From the NCBI GenBank assembly GCA_028671895.1, contig CM053813.1:12152001-12216000 (forward strand): a stretch of DNA of 64,000 nt, read 5' to 3'. The stretch is from Oenanthe sinensis (lineage: Eukaryota; Streptophyta; Magnoliopsida; Apiales; Apiaceae). Positions 1 through 11,764 of this stretch are shown here, in pieces. The position numbers and the translations under genes were made by a program. A model generated the notes under the pieces. That model worked only from the letters and a program-made list of their open reading frames with translations. It did not search any database and was not told where the DNA came from. The first letter of the stretch is position 1, and the number at the start of each line of letters is the position of its first letter.

Positions 1-2
1 TC

Positions 3-957
3 ACAAAAGGTACTGTTGATAAAACTCTATTCAGTAGAAATGTCAATGGCTCTATTATTCTTGTACAAATATATATGGATGACATTATTTTTTGCTCAAC
101 TAATGAGGGACTTTGCAAAAAGTTTGCCAAATTAATGCAGAATAAATATGAAGTGAGCATGATGGGAGAACTTACCTACTTTCTAGGTTTGCAAATCAAA
201 CAAGTTAAGGATGATATTTTTATAAATCAAACAAAGTACATTCATGACTTGTTAAAGAAATTTGACTTAAGTGAATGTTCTTCTGCAAAAACTCCCATGG
301 CCACTGCCACCAAACTTGAATTAAACACTAAGGAAGCTAAAGTGGATATTTCAAGTTATAGAGGCATGGTAGGCTCACTTTTATATTTAACTGCTAGTAG
401 GACAGACATAATGTTCTCTACAGCTTGTGTGCCAGATTTCAGGCTGATCCTAGAGAATCTCATTTAGTGGCTATTAAAAGAATTTTTAGATATCTCAAGG
501 GTACATCAAATTTAGGTATTTGGTATCCTAGAGATTCTGGTTTCAATCTAATAGGCTACTCAGATGCAGATTATGCAGGTTGCAAAATAGACAGGAAAAG
601 TACTACAGGCACCTGTCAATTTCTAGAAAACAAACTTGTGTCATGGTTTAGCAAAAAGTAACACTCAGTATCAACTTCAACTGCAGAAGCTGAGTACATT
701 GCTGCTGGAAGTTGCTGTGCTCAATTATTAGGGATGAGGAATCAATTATTTGACTATGGGTTCAATATGAACAAGATTCCTATTTTCTGTGACAATACAA
801 GTGCCATTGCAATAGCAGAAAATCCTGTGCAACATTCCAAAACCAAACACATTGACATAAGGTATCATTTCATTAGGGAACATGTAATGAATGGTACAGT
901 TGAATTACATTTTGTCCCTAGTGAACAACAACTTGCAGATGAATTACCAAACCTCTA
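3..957 (+). pseudogene. Copia reverse transcriptase / RNase H remnant
   Basis: C-terminal part of a copia Pol, open from base 3. The RT active site reads YMDD (72-83), followed by the conserved block around FLGLQI and the TASR-DI block near 400. The frame then shifts near 425. RNase H follows: YLKGTSNLGIWYP, YSDADYAG, then STAEAEYIAA, CDNTSAIA and HIDIRYHFIREH, the typical copia RNase H signature series. There is a stop at 659-661 and a shifted tail after LADE (about 940). It cannot give a working enzyme. The RNase H sequence is close to that at 36697-37944, so both belong to the SIRE-like group; that lineage call rests on motif resemblance and the ORF3 arrangement. Confidence 0.9.
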
Positions 958-1545
958 GATGAATCTACTTTTAATAGATTAGTCTGTGAGTAAGGTATGC
1001 TTAATTTTACTCAATCTTGAAATATATGCCAAGTTTTTTTTCTTTTCTTTCGCCATTGTTCACGATTATCTATTGAAACAAAGTGATCAATTGATAACTG
1101 TGTTAATTGTCAATGGATATTTAGCAGCTATTGATGGATATATTTGATCAACAGATAAAATATATTCCTATCGATGGATATTTATCTATCGACAGATAAT
1201 TACCTCAGTAATTGTTTATCGATTGATAAATTCTTTCTTATTTGATCAACAGATAAATTTTACTCCTATCAGTGGATATTAATCCATCGACAGATAATTA
1301 CCCTGGTAGTTATTTATCGATCGATAAATTATTAATTCTTTATTTTATCCATCGATGGTAATAGAATTTCTACAGTTTTATTCACCCGTTGATCAAATTA
1401 TAGCCGTTGATTAATTACCTTATTTGTCAACAGATGAATATACCCATCGATTGTCATTTATAGTAATTAACTTTAACTCCTTTTTCCTCACAACGGCTAT
1501 ATCCTTAATTAAAATGTCTATTCAATTCTTCTTAATCACAGAAAA
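958..1545 (+). repeat. pol-ORF3 spacer with tandem ATCGATGGATA-type repeats
   Basis: AT-rich spacer between pol and ORF3. From about 1080 to 1455 it is filled with variants of TATCGATGGATA, ATCCATCGACAGATA and TTGATCAACAGATA. Two long units are clear: 1141-1238 and 1239-1336 start with the same TATTTGATCAACAGATAAA and have a 98-bp period. The same short motif recurs inside ORF3 (3270-3420) and in the LTR stump (5902-5944). I see no coding sense here. The position just before a TATA box suggests a regulatory array. Confidence 0.75.
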
Positions 1546-1554
1546 TATAAATAG
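1546..1554 (+). promoter_or_regulatory. TATA box upstream of ORF3
   Basis: TATAAATAG, a perfect plant-type TATA box, 156 bp before the ORF3 ATG at 1702. A pyrimidine-rich stretch (about 1600-1695, TTTCTCTCTCTC) follows, as in many plant 5' leaders. The same TATAAATAG occurs as the likely LTR promoter of the element at 29173-46003 (29439-29447, minus). That it drives a separate ORF3 transcript is inference. Confidence 0.5.
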
Positions 1555-1701
1555 CAACAATAATTATTGCTTCATTCTCAATTGGTATTTTATTTTCTAT
1601 CTCTAATTGCTGTATCACTATTTCTCTCTCTCAAGTTTCTTTTTGTTTGTCAAATCCGCTCATCCGTTTTCAAGTTCTTTCTAATCTCTCAAAAATCAGT
1701 A

Positions 1702-4700
1702 ATGGCACCTCAAAAGAAGATTGTTTCCTCAACTGGGTTCACTTATGAACAAAACAACTTCACTGCATGTCTAACTGTGGATGATGCTCCCGTAGATTTT
1801 CATCCATTAATGAGATTTCTGGGAGACTGCAAAGTGTCAAAAGCTCTCAGTGAAGCACCAATAATAGTCTGTTCTTTTGTTGAGGAACTATGGAACTCTG
1901 CAGAAGTATCACAAGATGGGAAGGTAATTTCTTATACTTGTAGAGGTAACTCTTATACTATTACAAGTACTATTTTGTCTGAATGTTTAGAATTACCTGA
2001 AAATAATTGTGATAGGTCACCAACTGAAGATGAGATTAGGGATATGTTAGAATCTGTTAATTATGCTAATGCTGAAACTGGATTAGGTGAGGTTGTTAAG
2101 AAAAATCTTAGAAAGGAATGGAGCTAGTTTTTTGATGCTATTATTAAAGTATTTTCTGGCAAAATAAGTAATTTTGATGCAATTACCACAAGTATGCAAG
2201 AAATTGCTTATTCTATCCTGTTTGATAAGTACTTCAATTTTAGCACATTACTCCTAAATGAATTAACTGCTAAGATAGGAACCAAGGCTTCTAGGAAAAA
2301 TAACATTTATTTTGCTAGATTCTTTATGTTGTTAATTAATGCCTCCATTGGAGAATATGAGATTAGTGCAGATATGGAGACACTAGAGCCATGGATGCAA
2401 AACAAAAGGGTCTTCAAGGATCTGGTGAGAATCAACTTACATCCTAAGTTGTGCCTCATTTATCCTCCTTTTGTGCGGGTATATCTAAAGAAACTCAATT
2501 TCTCCTTTTCTTCCTCTAGTATTCAAATTTCTTTGCCTTCTGCAACAATGAAGGGAGATGGAAATTCCCCCATCCCTCCTACCCAAGTTGCACAACCTTC
2601 CAAACACAAATCTAAACAAACCACCTCAGTAGTTTCTCAAAAGACTATTGTTATAAAAACTAAGAAAATAAAAATAACTGAGGGGAGTGTGAAGGTGGTT
2701 GATAAGGGTGAGGGAACTGGCCAACATCAAGAAAGCCAAAAGAATAAGGAAGGAGAGGTTGAGAGTGTCCAGCCAGCCACCAGCCCAATCTCCCAACAGA
2801 TTGAGGCTGTAATAAAGGATCTACACACATCCCTAGTTGCACATTCTCAACAAGGTGTAACTATTGAAAAGAGGTCTCAACCAGGACCATTAGATGGGGG
2901 TGAGGGACACAAGGTTCTACAGCCATACAAAAGGAGAAAGAAGGATAAAAATATTGCACAGGGAACACACACACCTGCAAAGCCAAATGCAAATTTGGTG
3001 GAGCCTTCAGTTTCTTCTTTTGATGTGTCTCAGAATTTTCCTGAGGCACAGCCCCACTCTCTATCTATTTCTTCTCCTCAATCCCCCTCAAAATCTATTT
3101 CTTCAGAAGCATTGTTGATTGACAACTTCAATGTTTCAAATTCACCTTCTTTGCAACTTAGGGTGGAGCCAACACTCTCACCTGTATCACCAAATAAGGG
3201 TAATACCTTGGTTGATCAGGTACCTACTGAAACTTCTCTCAAGTCAATGAATATTATTCAATCAACTGATAAATTCCAATATCCATTGACTAGTTCACTT
3301 CCATCGATGGATATTCTTACATCCATCGACGAGCTCCCATTAACAGATATTCATCCATCGATGGATATTTCTTATCCATGGATTGACATCATAATTCCAA
3401 TTTATGAATCATCCATTGAAACAATTCAAGTTGCCAATACACTACTAGGGTTGAGTGGAGTGAGTGAGGTATGTGAGAGGCAAGGTTTGCAGACCTTGGC
3501 AAAAGGAGAGTGTGTGCATGAGGGGCCCTCAAATTCTTCTGAGGTGGCAAAAGGAGAGGGTGTGAGCAAAGAGAGTTCCACCTTAGCAGGTGATGCAAAA
3601 GGAGAGGATGGTAAGGGAGAGGTGAGAATCCAGGATGAGATCCTGATGCAAAAACAGAGAGAAGAGATTGAGAGAGAAAACAATTTCACCATCTCATGAA
3701 ACATCAACTTCTAAAACTGAGCAGGTTGCAGTAGAACTCACCCAGGAGTTGGGATTGGAGTCAGGGGGAGATGGAAGAAATGGAGTCCCTGCAGGAGTTG
3801 TAGATGCCCACATGGAAGTGGATGATGAGATTGAAGTCAACCTTGATGCTTCAACCTTTCACCATGAAGATCCACACTATCAAGAATTAGCAGCATCCAC
3901 TAATCAAGTAGCTGAACAAATGTTAGGATTGGTGCATACAGAAGAATAATTCAGGAGTGGAAATGAGCATCTAGCTAGTCAACCTGATGTTGTATCCCAC
4001 ATGAATCCTGAAAACTTTAAAGATAGTTCTGATGATGAACTTCTAGAACCTGATGTGGCCAGTGATGAAACAAGTTTTTCTCACTATAGGAGATCCATGG
4101 CTGAAGTGAATGTAGATGATCCTTTCCACAAAAGAATTCTCAACTTTTACAGGGACAACTTGAAAATTCAGAAAATGCATGTCACGGGATCTAAGTATGA
4201 ATTAAAGAAGATCAGGGAGGCAATTGATAGTTCAAGGATGCACTTTGACTCCACAATTGACTCCAGACTCAGCCTTACAATGTTAACCAGAATTAAGCAA
4301 AGGCTAGATACAGAATTTACAGCCAAAGACAAGGTAGTGGCATTAGAGAAAAGAGTGACTGCTATGGAGCACAACATGGACTTAATTCTGAAAAATCAAA
4401 TCACTCAAATCAATCTTCTAAACCAACTTTTAGAAACTCCAATTATTTCTGCCTCCATGGCATAATCAGTTGCTGATAATAAAAAGGGGGAGAAGTCTGA
4501 GTAGAGGAGAAATGAAGTTGAAGCTGTAATCAAGAATACAGAGTCTGTCATCCAAAGGAAAGATGCCAAATAGACATTGGCTCAACAAATTTTACAGCAA
4601 TTTGATTCCATTGCTAGCAAAAACAGGGAGATTGATGCACATGAGCCAATTGCCAGATACTCTGGAGAAAGGAGAAATAAGGGTAGATGAAAGTAGCTCA

Positions 4701-5650
4701 CTACCTGGTGATAGAAAAGGGAATGGAAAGTTGATTGAAGATGGAAAGAAGAAAGAGAAATCTGTCACAAGTGGAGGTGAGAAACTATTGGGAAAAGCAA
4801 TAGTGGTTGGTTTGAAAGAAAGGGAGCAACGAGAAAAGCAACAAGAAGAACTAGCTATTCAACTGCAAAGGAAATTTGATAAGGAGGATAGGCTAATTAG
4901 AGAAGCCAGAAAAAATGAAGAAATGAAGGTGAAAGGAGGCCAAGAATGAAACAAAGAGCAAACAAGCTTGTAGATGAACCAAAAACTTCTGGAGTTAAAA
5001 GAAAACTTGTTGTTGAGGAAAAAGAGGCTAAGGAGGAGAAGCCAAAAGAGGTGAAGCTTGAAAGTCAAGCTTCTGGGAGTGGTCAAGCCAAAGAAATAGA
5101 AGTGTTCAAACCCAAATATGAGAATTTTGTGCCAATCAAGAGTGAATGAATGATTGCAGTAAAAGGTCAAAGGAAGAGGGATGTTGATCTTCTTCACATT
5201 GAGTATGAAGATGGATCACATTCAACTTTCACATTCAATCAAAACTTGGATCAAGGATATGGCATATTAAGGAAGATCTACACCATGCTCAACAGAAAGT
5301 ACTATCTAACTGAAGAGCTAGGGAAAGCCATTCTTGAGAAGATGAAGAAGATAAGGGAGATACCTATTCAAGAAGAAAGGGATGACAGAATCAAAATTTG
5401 GAACCCTGAAGGAAGGAAGGTGCTTCATGAACCATTCTACATGATGATCTATAAGGACATGGAAGGCAGAGAAAAGTGCATTGATATTTGTCAGGAAATA
5501 GACAAACTGCCCAATCTGGAATTAAATCATCTTGCAAGCCAACTAGACTACAGGGTTGAGGATGAGAAGATTCTGAAGGTATCATTGTACAGAAAAATGA
5601 AGGAAAATGAAGACAAAATGAATGAGTCAAGGGGGAGGAGAAGAAGATAG
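1702..5650 (+). pseudogene. Broken ORF3 of SIRE-like copia element (homologue of 30729-34865)
   Basis: Third ORF downstream of pol, about 1316 codons, close to the 1378 codons of the intact copy at 30729-34865. The start at 1702 (MAPQKK) follows the TATA box and leader. Domain order: conserved N-terminal domain (1702 to about 2500), in which EW-FFDAI, IGTKASR and RFFMLLIN match EWNYFFEAI, MGTPASR and RFLQMLIN of the other copy; a Ser/Pro/Lys-rich low-complexity middle (2530-3950) with KGEG repeats; a coiled-coil-like segment (about 4310-4430, ALEKRVTAMEHNMDLI); a K/E-rich helical stretch (4790-5050); and a C-terminal domain (5150-5650) ending RGRRRR. In-frame stops lie at 2125, 3947 and 5147. 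Frame changes occur near 3680, 4470-4560 and 4945. No signal peptide or membrane span is seen. The biochemical function is unknown. Confidence 0.8.
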
Positions 5651-5827
5651 AAGGTTCAGACTCAACATCAAATTGTTAGAATTTGTCTCTTACTGGTATT
5701 TGATCACTCTGTCTCAAATTATTTTTGTCAATATTGTAATTCCTGCTAAAATGAAATTGTATAGGAGTTTTGTTATCATCAACAGAAAATTTATGCATAT
5801 TTAACATATTCATAAATAGGGGGAGAT
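5651..5827 (+). other. 3' untranslated stretch and polypurine tract
   Basis: Short noncoding stretch after ORF3 that ends in the polypurine tract AAATAGGGGGAGAT (about 5814-5827), directly followed by the LTR start TG. The PPT primes plus-strand DNA synthesis in LTR retroelements. The same AGGGGGAGAT/LTR junction occurs at 30318-30330 (minus) and, as TGGGGGAGAT, at 23021-23030. Confidence 0.8.
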
Positions 5828-5990
5828 TGTTAGGAATTATGAGTTTTGATGATAACAAATTACTTAGAATTATAATAGGGATTTAAAAATTCATGTAACT
5901 GGTCAATGGATATGTGACTTAGTGACTTATAAATATCCATTGACTAGGAAACCAGTTATCAGTTGAAGCTTGTTTAACAAATATATGCAA
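5828..5990 (+). repeat. Truncated 3' LTR of copia element 1
   Basis: Starts TGTTAGGAATTATGAG right after the PPT. Only about 160 bp remain before antisense RNase H sequence of another copia element begins. It contains a perfect 12-bp inverted repeat, GTCAATGGATAT (5902-5913) and its complement (5933-5944), which carries the element's ATGGATA motif. No LTR end or target duplication is visible. Confidence 0.7.
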
Positions 5991-8900
5991 GTTATTCTAC
6001 TAAGGACAATCTCGAAAGAAATGATACCCGACATCCTTGTGCTTGTTCCATGAGTGGTGTAGAGAGTATCCAGCAGAGTTGTTGGAGTTGAAGTGGTTTC
6101 CTTGTCTAGAAGATCAGAGCATGACATTCACTAGTTGCTTTAATTTTAGCCTTTGCAGCAACTATGTGTGTTGAATGTTTTCTCTCATTTCAACAAGAAT
6201 CCAATTTCTTCTATAAAATTGACAGCTTCTAGGAATTACTTCCCTGTCTTTCTTATAACCTGCATTATCTATATCTATATAGCCAATTAGGTTAAACCTA
6301 TTATCTTCAGGGTACCTGATTCTAAGAATTGGTGATCCCCTAAGATATCTAACAATTCATAACTTAGCTATAAGATAAGATTCTCTAGTATCCACTTGGA
6401 AACTTGCACATAAGCATATCGAGAATAAAATATATAGACTTTATGCATTTGAATAAGTAATGAGCTGATCATACCTCTATAGCTTGTCACTTCAGTTCAT
6501 ATACCTGATTTGCCCTGATCAAGCTTAGTGGTCTGTTGGAAAGAAGTCTTGGCAATTCTAGAATCTTTTAAATTACGCATCTTTAAAAGATCCTTGACTT
6601 GCTTTAATTGCCATCATTCTTTTAAATTAATTGTAATTCAAAAAGAATTTCAACTCTTCCAACATGCTCATCTTGTACCTACTCTACCTACATTTACTTA
6701 GCAAAATATCTTTTGCACAAGTTTTATTAGTAGACCCACATATAATACAATCATGGTATACTTTCACATATATGACATTGTGTGTGCCCTGTATTCTAGA
6801 GATATATATGTGTATAACGACTCTGCCAAAATCATTTTCAAGTAATAAACTAGTTAGAGTGTCATACCATGTCCTTGACGATGCTTGAATTCTTACCTCC
6901 ATCATAGAGCGCTTGTGAAGAGAATGATATACAAATTCCAATGATCTATAACTTCAAAGTCCAGGAAATGTTGTACATCAACTTCAACTTCTAACTCATC
7001 ATTCAGGAGTGCACTTATTCACATTCATCTGATAGATATTCATGCTTGAATGCTCAATATGTGCTAAGGATGTCCTATTGTTAGGTCATCAACGTGTTCA
7101 ACCCTAATAGGGTCAAGTCTCATCACTAGTGCTTACTGTTTGATCTTGAAAGTCCTGAAGATTCTGTTTCCATCATCATCGATACCTTCTACTTGATAGT
7201 AACCTGTAGCAACCAATTTGGGTTTGCCTCTCATAACAAATGCCAATATACATCCAGTTTCCGTGAACCCTTAATGTACCAATTTCAGCTTCTACTTTAG
7301 TGGTCTGGGTTCCAGCTTCAGTTATTTCTGCCTTCGAAATGATTGAGATCATCTTGCATTTGCAATCACCCAATCTGGATCAATCAGTGCATCTTCAGTA
7401 TTCTTTGGGATTTCAAATGTTAGATCCCGAAAAATATATGTTCATTTTGATTAGCACTTCTAGCCTTTACTCAATAATCCGGATTACTAAGAACTAGACT
7501 CTAGGATTGACTTTGACTTTAAACCTTTTATCTTGGCAGATATGTTCTTGATGTATTCCTTTGATCTTCATTGTTTTGAGTACGACTAGTAGATCCTTCT
7601 TTTATTTGCTTACCCTGAGTTGCTGCTAGGTTGTGTTGAAGATCTTTTACCTTGTTAAGTAGATTCTGTTAAAGTTCATGAGTTATGTAGTTTAACTACC
7701 ATTTCCACTAATAGGATATGAATCAACATCATTATCATTGATTCCTTCTGCAATCTCAGTTTCATCATTAGTATATGAATTTGACTCTGACAGAATGTCA
7801 AACTTCAAGGATTCATAATAGTCTTTAATTTGAATGCTTCAGAGCTTGGTGTAGTAGAACGAAACATTTAGACTTTTAATCACCTTCTAGTTTTACATCA
7901 TATATGTCTTGAAAGCTTTTGACTTCAATGAGTAGCCTAGGAAAATTATTCAATGAACCTTAGCTTCAAACTTGCCAAGATACTCATATAAATCTTCAAT
8001 AAATATCAATTTCCTCCAAACACACGAAAGAGTTTCAGTGTTTGCTTCTGGTTGGCCCTTAACTCATATGATGTCTTTTCACGATCTTTGTTGATTAAAG
8101 TAACCTGCTGTTTTAATTACTTCATCTTCAAAGTAACTTTATCAGTGCAGAATTCTTATAGAACTTTATTTGTGAAATTAAGTTCCAATATCTGACTTCA
8201 AAGTTCTGATAGCTTACTTTGCTTTCAACTTGATCTACCTGATGATCAATTACAATCTGTGACATTGTGTCTGTTGAATGCACGAACACCACCAATTTGT
8301 AATTAGGGTTGTCACCAACTACCACTAAGCATATTTCTTCATTGCCATAATTTGCTTCAGTGTGATGTTTTTATTGACTTCCATATGTGACGTACTTCAA
8401 AATGTCCTTCTAGATAGAATTCCATATGAAGCAGTCCTCTCACCAATTTCAATAAATCCATTATCTTGTTCACCAAGTGTGAGAGCTTCTTTTGCCATAG
8501 CTAACTCTTTATTGATGAAGCTTTACTGAAATATTCACTTCACTTTTGCATACAAATTCCATGTCAGCTACGAACAAACTTCATCACTCTCAGTTGAGTG
8601 AGCTTCCAACCCTCTTGTTTGAGATCAAACACTTTTCCTTTTCAATCCATTTCTAGAAAACCCTTGACAAAGAATTCCCTAGTGCCCTGTAGATAGTGCT
8701 TAAGTCCTTCCACAAGAAAGATGATTCCACTGTTGACAATTCCAAAAATCATTATAGCCAAATCCCTTGTACATCCTTTGCTGTCATCTCCAAAGGTTAC
8801 CGTTGGGTAGACTTTCTCAACCAACTGTGATATTAGAGCTTTAATCTTAATCATATGCCTCGAACAATAAATGTCACGAAGTCACATAACTTTTTTCTTT
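5991..8900 (-). pseudogene. Copia pol remnant (RNase H, RT, integrase, protease)
   Basis: Read on the minus strand this is a heavily mutated pol. Recognisable patches, each with a counterpart in the pol at 36697-40037, are: RNase H HIRYHF region near 6008-6062; RT/RNase H junction 6280-6480; the RT active-site region near 6715-6770; the start of RT (LVAKG and KWVF region) about 7190-7290; the integrase C-terminal side near 7300-7390; integrase near 7940-8090; and protease with its flanking block at 8645-8865, where the antisense of TFGDDSKG is conserved at about 8776-8800. Indels and stops occur every few tens of codons. It cannot be translated as one protein. Confidence 0.75.
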
Positions 8901-10560
8901 TGTTATATACTCTGTAATCATAAATGATTAAGCTTCTTGGTACTCAACTTCAATTGAGTTCAGATGGGTTAGAGATATTGCTTTCAACAGTGGTAACAAC
9001 AACTTCAATATGCATATTAGAAAATTCAATACTATCTATTTTAACCAACTTACACAAATGTGACAGATGTAAAGCACATTTACAGATAATCAATAATTTT
9101 CTAAAAGAACATGGAATAGAAGAACTAACAAATTGATTACTAATTCTTTCTAATCTATTTCTGTCGTTGTCTAACATTTTTAACTATCTCTAATTACCTA
9201 AGTCAGTTTTAGATTAAGCTTCGAATCTACAAATGTTACTGACTACTTAGATAATTCTACCATCTTTTAATATTCTATTCCTTAACAAGCAATACATAAT
9301 ATGATATGACATTTAAGTATAACTATGTGTATGAGAGCAAATCATGTGAAAATAAGCATATAAACAATTTGAAGAATTTGAAGAATATGTGAATAAAACA
9401 TTATGAGCAATATCAAATTCTACATAAACTTAACAAGTCATTTATCACAATAAGAAAAATATAAAATATCTAATCTATGACCTGTTTTTCTATTAGCAAT
9501 TTTCACAACATTAGCAGAGGTATTAAATCACAAAAGATTTAAATCAAGTTCCACCAAATGTTCAGGGATACACCTAACCGTCTAGAACACCCTATCTAAT
9601 TCTAGATATTCATTTTGCTGCATATAAAATCAAGTATGAAATGTACTTATTTAAACTCATTAATCCTAGCATGCAATCTTATTCTTAGCAATCAATTAAG
9701 CATTTAAGTCCTAAGATGCTAACATGCTGACATTAATATAATACATTTCAATACCTAATAATCATACAGTTCTGAATTAGATAAACGTATACTAGTTAGA
9801 ATGTGTACCTGTGAAGTGCTTAGTGATTCATCTCCAGTGTTGGTCATTGATGCCATATATCCATTTGGTTCATCACTGTCACTGATAGAATCAGCCTTGC
9901 ATTTAACTTCACCAACAAATGATTTCCTTTGCTGCATCCTCACTAATGACTGAGATTCCTGCTTCAACCCAACATAGTGTCTGTCATCTTTTACTTGTAC
10001 AAGCTTCTTTAAATTGTGTAGCAAACCCTTGATCTTGTCTTTCAAATATAAATTATCCCTGTCTTGCAACCGCCTCTTGAACTGTTCTTGAAAATCTCCT
10101 TTATGGAATCTATAGGTAAGGACTTTAGATTAAGAATTTGGATTCCTTCTAAATCTGATGTCACTGAACTTCCTGTTTGCCCTGCAGGCTTGACTTGCAG
10201 TCCAGTTCTCAAGTTATTCCAAAGTGTCAAACTCACATACAACACCTTGACCACTACCTCGAGCTACTAAATATTCAACTCAGCTTTTAGGATCAATTCA
10301 TTTCTGTTCAGAGGTTCTCAACCTTGACTTCAATCAAATTTGGTTCCTGGGTCACAAATACAGTGGATATGCTAACAACCTGATTTACTAAATATTATCT
10401 TCTTCATCTCTTGTTCTAGTTCATAGGCCTTCAGCACATACAGGTCTGCTGTATCCTGTGTTCCAAATGATCTGCAGTGATAGCACGAACTTCCTGTAAT
10501 CTTCCTGTAGAATAATCTTTAAGGCTTGTACAGAGATGCTAGGTAATACAGTTTATTCTC
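8901..10560 (-). pseudogene. Copia gag remnant
   Basis: Minus-strand region upstream of the protease patch, where gag should lie. Open pieces at 9755-10069 and 10042-10254 encode a Lys/Gln-rich, helical sequence (for example LKDKIKGLLHNLKKLVQVKDD) with an acidic DSISDSDEP stretch, similar in character to the coiled-coil C-terminal half of SIRE-like Gag. I find no intact zinc knuckle. The assignment depends on position more than on sequence; the limits are approximate. Confidence 0.45.
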
Positions 10561-11750
10561 CTTCACTACTTCAACCCCTAAGATTTTTCATCAAAAAATT
10601 TAACTCAAATTAACCAAAAACTATACCCAAATAAATCTCTTCTTTTGCAGCTTCTAAAATATTAGTGGGATCCTATGGAGTAAACCTCTGAAGAAATTAA
10701 TACCACTATTTCTTCAACATGTTCCAGAATTAACTTCATTGGATAATTTTCAGTCAATTTTTGTTATCTTCAATACCTGGAAAAATCTTCAACTACAAAC
10801 CCTTGAGCACCCTCGAATTAATATTTAAGAAAAAATTAAATTTACTGAATTTTTAATTTTCTTAGAAAATAAATTAATTAAAAATAAAAATATTCAACAA
10901 ATTAATTTTCAAGAATTTCAAATTTTCTTTAAAATTAAAATATCGTAAATTAATATTTAAGAAAAATTTTAGTTTTCAAGAATTTTAAATTTTCTGAAAA
11001 AATAAATAAATCTAAAATAAAAATTAAAGATTACAAAATTTGGGGTACCAAATAGCAATTTGGTAACAAGTGGCGCCATTGACTTTAGTTGCGCTGCTTT
11101 GTATGTTGCGCTTGAAACAGGCGTTGCGCGTGAACCACAGGTAGGCGCAACAAATTTCTGCGCGCGTGACTCAGGCAGATGACAAGCCACTGTACTTGGT
11201 CGAGTGAAAAAAGAAATTGGACCAAAAAGTTATTTAATAAACTTAAATTGTAAACTTTATTTAATTTATAAAATAAACTAATTAAAATTTATAATATAAA
11301 CTTATAAAAGTTTATAAAACAAATTTTATAAAAGTTTATAAAATAAATTTAATATTAAGTTTATAAAATAAACTAATTAAAAATTATAATATAAACTAAT
11401 AAAAGTTTATAAAATAAATTTTATAAAAGTTTAGAAAATAAACTTTTATATTAAGTTTATAAAATAAACTAATTAAAATTTATAACATAAAATTATAAAA
11501 GTTTATAAAATAAATTTTATAAATGTTTATTAAATAAATTTAATTTAAAATTAATAAAACAAACTAATTAAAATTTATAATATAAACTAATAAAAGTTTA
11601 TAAAATAAATTTTATAAAATTTATAAAATAAACTTATTAAAAGTTTAAAATTAAACTTATTTAACAAGACCTCCTCATCCTAAGTCCAGAAAACTTCGAC
11701 GCCCTGAGCTCCACTGAATTACGGATCTTAATTTGTATTTCAATCAGCAG
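10561..11750 (-). repeat. Leader of copia element 2 with 95-bp AT-rich tandem repeats
   Basis: Noncoding leader between gag and PBS. From about 11265 to 11660 it consists of four imperfect tandem copies of an almost pure A/T unit, marked by AAACTAATTAAAA at 11276, 11370, 11466 and 11561 (periods 94, 96 and 95 bp). Between 11071 and 11160 lies a GC-richer island with several TTGCGC/GGCGCC motifs that recur in the LTR of the same element (12385-12600). Confidence 0.7.
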
Positions 11751-11762
11751 GCTCTGATACCA
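11751..11762 (-). other. Primer-binding site (initiator Met tRNA type)
   Basis: GCTCTGATACCA on + is TGGTATCAGAGC on the minus strand, the standard plant Met-tRNA primer-binding site. It lies two bases inside the LTR edge at 11765. It fixes the minus orientation of this decayed element. Confidence 0.9.
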
Positions 11763-11764
11763 AT

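Larger units (their letters stand above)
1..5990 (+). mobile_element. SIRE-like Ty1/copia element 1, 3' half
   Basis: Partial copia retrotransposon entering from the left edge. In order it shows an RT/RNase H remnant, a repeat-rich spacer of about 0.6 kb, a broken third ORF of about 3.9 kb, a polypurine tract, and the first 160 bp or so of a 3' LTR starting TGTTAGGAATTATGAG. The order pol, spacer, large ORF3, PPT, LTR is the same as in the element at 29173-46003. The 5' LTR, gag and most of pol lie outside the window. The 3' LTR stops where minus-strand RNase H sequence of a different copia element begins, so the right edge is a secondary breakpoint and not a true end. I place it at about 5990, give or take 15 bp. 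Confidence 0.85.
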
